Shown here: piece after piece, positions 62,215-64,000 of the stretch
How the letters are laid out: the number at the start of each line of letters is the position of its first letter
Position numbering within the stretch: position 1 is the first letter of the stretch
From: DAOTWA01 sp034435955
GTDB taxonomy: Bacteria; Chloroflexota; Anaerolineae; Anaerolineales; Anaerolineaceae
Direction: 5' to 3'
NCBI GenBank assembly: GCA_034435955.1
Contig: DAOTWA010000007.1
Span: 1-64,000 of the forward strand
Length of the DNA: 64,000 nucleotides
Program-made: the position numbers and the translations under genes
The notes under the pieces: generated by a model
The model's database searches: none
Told to the model about the DNA's origin: nothing
What the model saw: the letters and a program-made list of their open reading frames with translations, nothing else

Positions 62215-62570
62215 TCATGAAATACCTTCGAAGGTCCTGGCCAGTTCGCGCGGCTTGTGGGTGGCGTCCTGCATCCAGCCGACGATGGCCGATTCCTGCT
62301 GCTGCCAATGGCTGAGTGCACGGCGGGCGGTATGCAGGGTAGTGCCCACATCTCGGCCAGGTCCCGGCGGGTGAGGGACAGAGCGATCCATATTCCCCTA
62401 TTTACTTTTTTACCGAATTGGGCGGCCTGACAAATTTATGTATGGGCCGGGCAGCGATCCACGCGCTCTGTTATCGACACAGGAAAGCGCTCGGGGATTT
62501 CCTGAAGCTGTCCGGCCATGATCTGCGGGTCGTTCCGCGCTATTTGATGAATCTTATTAATGAGACCCTT
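62215..62570 (-). pseudogene. Decayed Crp/Fnr-family regulator
   Basis: On the minus strand pieces of a Crp/Fnr regulator can be followed in shifting frames. A linker helix is like HQIARNDPQIMAGQLQEIPE. A stop then interrupts, and later AAQFGKKVN, ALSLTRRDLAEM, a frameshift and VGTTLHTARRALSHWQQQES mark the winged-helix DNA-binding part. The last frame ends after ELARTFEGIS. The pattern LTRRDLAEMVGTTxxTxxRxLSxW is characteristic of Crp/Fnr recognition helices. No sensor domain is intact. It occupies most of the 651-base gap between hppA and the YifB-like gene; 61991-62160 shows nothing recognisable. Confidence 0.65.
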
Positions 62571-62641
62571 CGGTTCGTGGCGGGTCCATTATAGTGCCTG
62601 GCAGGACCCGGCTGCCTGTGGGCAAAATCAGCGTTCTCCTC

Positions 62642-64000
62642 TCAGCCCTCCAGGGTTCTGGCGCGATACTGTAAGGCCTCGGCCAGGTGGGCAGGTAGGA
62701 TATTCTCATCGCCAGCCAGGTCGGCGATGGTGCGGGCCAGCTTGAGCAGGCGGTGATAGGCGCGCGCGGTGAGCTGAAGCTGGTTCATCGCCGCGCGCAT
62801 CAGACCCTGGCCGGCGGCGTCCAAGCGGCAGAACTTGCGCACATCGCCCGGGCGCATATCGGCGTTGCAGGCCACCCCATCCAGCCCTTTGAAGCGCTCG
62901 CGCTGTCGCTGGCGAGCCGCCTCGACGCGCCGTTGCACGGCAGCGGAACTTTCCCCCAGGCGATCGTCGCTCAGCTTTTCGTACTCCACGCGCGGCACCT
63001 GAATATGGATGTCGATGCGGTCCAGCAAGGGGCCTGATATACGGCGCTGATACTTGGCCACCGTGGCGAGCGAGCAAGTGCAAGGGCGGGCAGGGTCGCC
63101 GTAATAGCCGCAAGGGCAGGGGTTCATTGCGCCGACGAGCTGAAAGTTGGCCGGGAAAGTCAGCGATCCCTGGGCACGGCTGATGGTAACCACCTTGTCC
63201 TCGATTGGTTGGCGCATCACCTCCAAGACACGCGGTCCGAATTCGGGCAACTCGTCCAGGAAGAGGACACCGCGGTGAGCCAGGGAGACCTCGCCCGGGT
63301 GAGGCCAGTTGCCGCCGCCGACCAGCCCGGCATGGCTGATCGTGTGGTGTGGGGCGCGGAACGGTCGGCTGCGGATGAGCGGCACATCTGGAGGGAGCTG
63401 GTCGGCGACCGAGTAGATGCGGGTTACATCCAGCGCCTCGTCGATGGTCATACGAGGCAGGATGGAGGGCAGAGCGCGGGCCAGGAGGGTCTTGCCAGAG
63501 CCAGGCGGCCCCACCATGAGCACGTTGTGACCACCGGCCGCGGCCACCTCAAGGGCGCGTTTTACGTGCTCCTGGCCCTTGATCTCGCGGAAATCGGTCT
63601 GCGCTACGATTTCGATGTCCTCTGGGGCGAGGTGGGGATGAGGCGGGATGGGGTGTGTTCCCCGCAGGTGGGCGGTCAATTCTCCCAAGGAAGCGACCGG
63701 GATGACCTCGATATCGGGGATCAGAGCGGCCTCAGCGGAGTCCATCTGGGGGACAAATACTTGGCGGAAGCCTTGGTTGCGGGCGACGGCGGCCATGGGC
63801 AGCACACCGCGCACATGGCGCACCGTACCATCCAGGGAGAGCTCGCCGATCACCAGGGCGCGTTCCAGGCTCTGCGGCTCAATCTGCTCGGTGATGACCA
63901 GGACGCCCAGGGCGATGGGCAGATCGTAAGAGGGCCCCTCTTTGCGCACCGAAGCTGGCGCCAGATTGACACGTAGCGGTTTGCGCGGGTAAAACAAGCC
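62642..64000 (-). CDS. YifB/ComM-type Mg-chelatase-like AAA+ ATPase, 3' part
   Basis: The gene runs off the right edge, so its 5' end is missing; 452 codons are visible. The visible protein starts in a ChlI N-terminal region (VNLAPASVRKEGPSYDLPIA, GELSLDGTVRHVRGVLPMAA). It then has an AAA+ domain with GPPGSGKTLLARALPSILP (Walker A), RSRPFRAPHHTISHAGLVGG, LFLDELPEFGPRVLEVMRQP (Walker B), MNPCPCGYYGDPARPCTC (zinc-like cysteine set) and a C-terminal helical domain (LTARAYHRLLKLARTIADLAG). ComM promotes branch migration during natural transformation; the family is widely conserved even where competence is unknown. No competence genes lie beside it here. Confidence 0.92.
   Translation of the reverse strand, partial: GLFYPRKPLRVNLAPASVRKEGPSYDLPIALGVLVITEQIEPQSLERALVIGELSLDGTVRHVRGVLPMAAVARNQGFRQVFVPQMDSAEAALIPDIEVIPVASLGELTAHLRGTHPIPPHPHLAPEDIEIVAQTDFREIKGQEHVKRALEVAAAGGHNVLMVGPPGSGKTLLARALPSILPRMTIDEALDVTRIYSVADQLPPDVPLIRSRPFRAPHHTISHAGLVGGGNWPHPGEVSLAHRGVLFLDELPEFGPRVLEVMRQPIEDKVVTISRAQGSLTFPANFQLVGAMNPCPCGYYGDPARPCTCSLATVAKYQRRISGPLLDRIDIHIQVPRVEYEKLSDDRLGESSAAVQRRVEAARQRQRERFKGLDGVACNADMRPGDVRKFCRLDAAGQGLMRAAMNQLQLTARAYHRLLKLARTIADLAGDENILPAHLAEALQYRARTLEG

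Noticed and set aside
1..64000. tRNA, rRNA and CRISPR arrays
   Set aside because: No cloverleaf with T-loop consensus, no rRNA-like conserved blocks and no regularly spaced direct repeats were noticed; a tRNAscan or Infernal run would settle this.

Overview
The window looks like a chromosomal piece of an uncultured or lesser-known Chloroflexota bacterium, probably class Anaerolineae. This is inferred from the moderately high GC content, the B12-dependent (class II) ribonucleotide reductase next to nrdR, the gene content of the division/cell-wall cluster, and the many Thr/Pro-rich lipoproteins. No rRNA, tRNA or CRISPR array was seen. Both ends cut through genes: a PEP-synthase/PPDK-type enzyme at the left and a YifB/ComM-type ATPase at the right.

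Layout. 0-5.6 kb (minus strand): PEP-utilising enzyme fragment, SH3-type lipoprotein, lipoprotein amidohydrolase, then the nrdR-nrdJ operon, with a perfect palindrome upstream that is a candidate NrdR box. 6.2-8.5 kb: a secreted M6 (InhA-like) metalloprotease with a long leader. 9.2-26.8 kb: one continuous dcw operon on the minus strand, mraZ-rsmH-ftsL-like-ftsI/PBP-murF-mraY-murD-ftsW-murG-cvpA-murC-small ORF-murB-ddl-ftsQ-ftsA-ftsZ. Its genes mostly overlap or abut. A near-consensus promoter is followed by three GTGG repeats with 10-bp period (a MraZ operator). murE is absent. 27-32.7 kb: a coenzyme F420/NADP-reductase-like protein, a LysM/M23 peptidase, two pentapeptide-repeat proteins, a protealysin-like M4 protease with its emfourin-type inhibitor, a YkoP-like protein and a small four-helix transporter-like protein. 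33-36.9 kb: a GT4 glycosyltransferase with an added helical domain, a GH130 enzyme and DoxX. 37-40.8 kb (plus strand): DinB, a GNAT-like protein, an AMP-forming ligase and an acyl carrier protein. 40.9-44.7 kb (minus): a ComA-like phosphosulfolactate synthase, MmgE/PrpD and citrate synthase.

44.9-52.9 kb is a mobile/accessory stretch. It holds a DDE transposase broken by one stop codon, a tyrosine-recombinase remnant, a transposase remnant interrupted by a complete IS3-family element (46924-48164), two surface proteins of unknown role (one of 1017 residues), and an IS256-type remnant. It separates citrate synthase from isocitrate dehydrogenase and aconitase (52.9-57.0 kb, plus strand), so three consecutive TCA-cycle enzymes flank the accessory block. 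57.4-64 kb: a blue-copper lipoprotein, a membrane protein, a radical SAM protein, a truncated HD-domain gene, a membrane pyrophosphatase of K+-independent type, a decayed Crp/Fnr regulator and the YifB-like ATPase.

I did not find a clearly new defence or mobile system. The parts most worth a second look are the protease/emfourin pair, the GNAT-ligase-ACP operon, the mutually exclusive inverted repeats over the transposase start, the murE-less dcw operon with its MraZ operator, and the 1017-residue surface protein.
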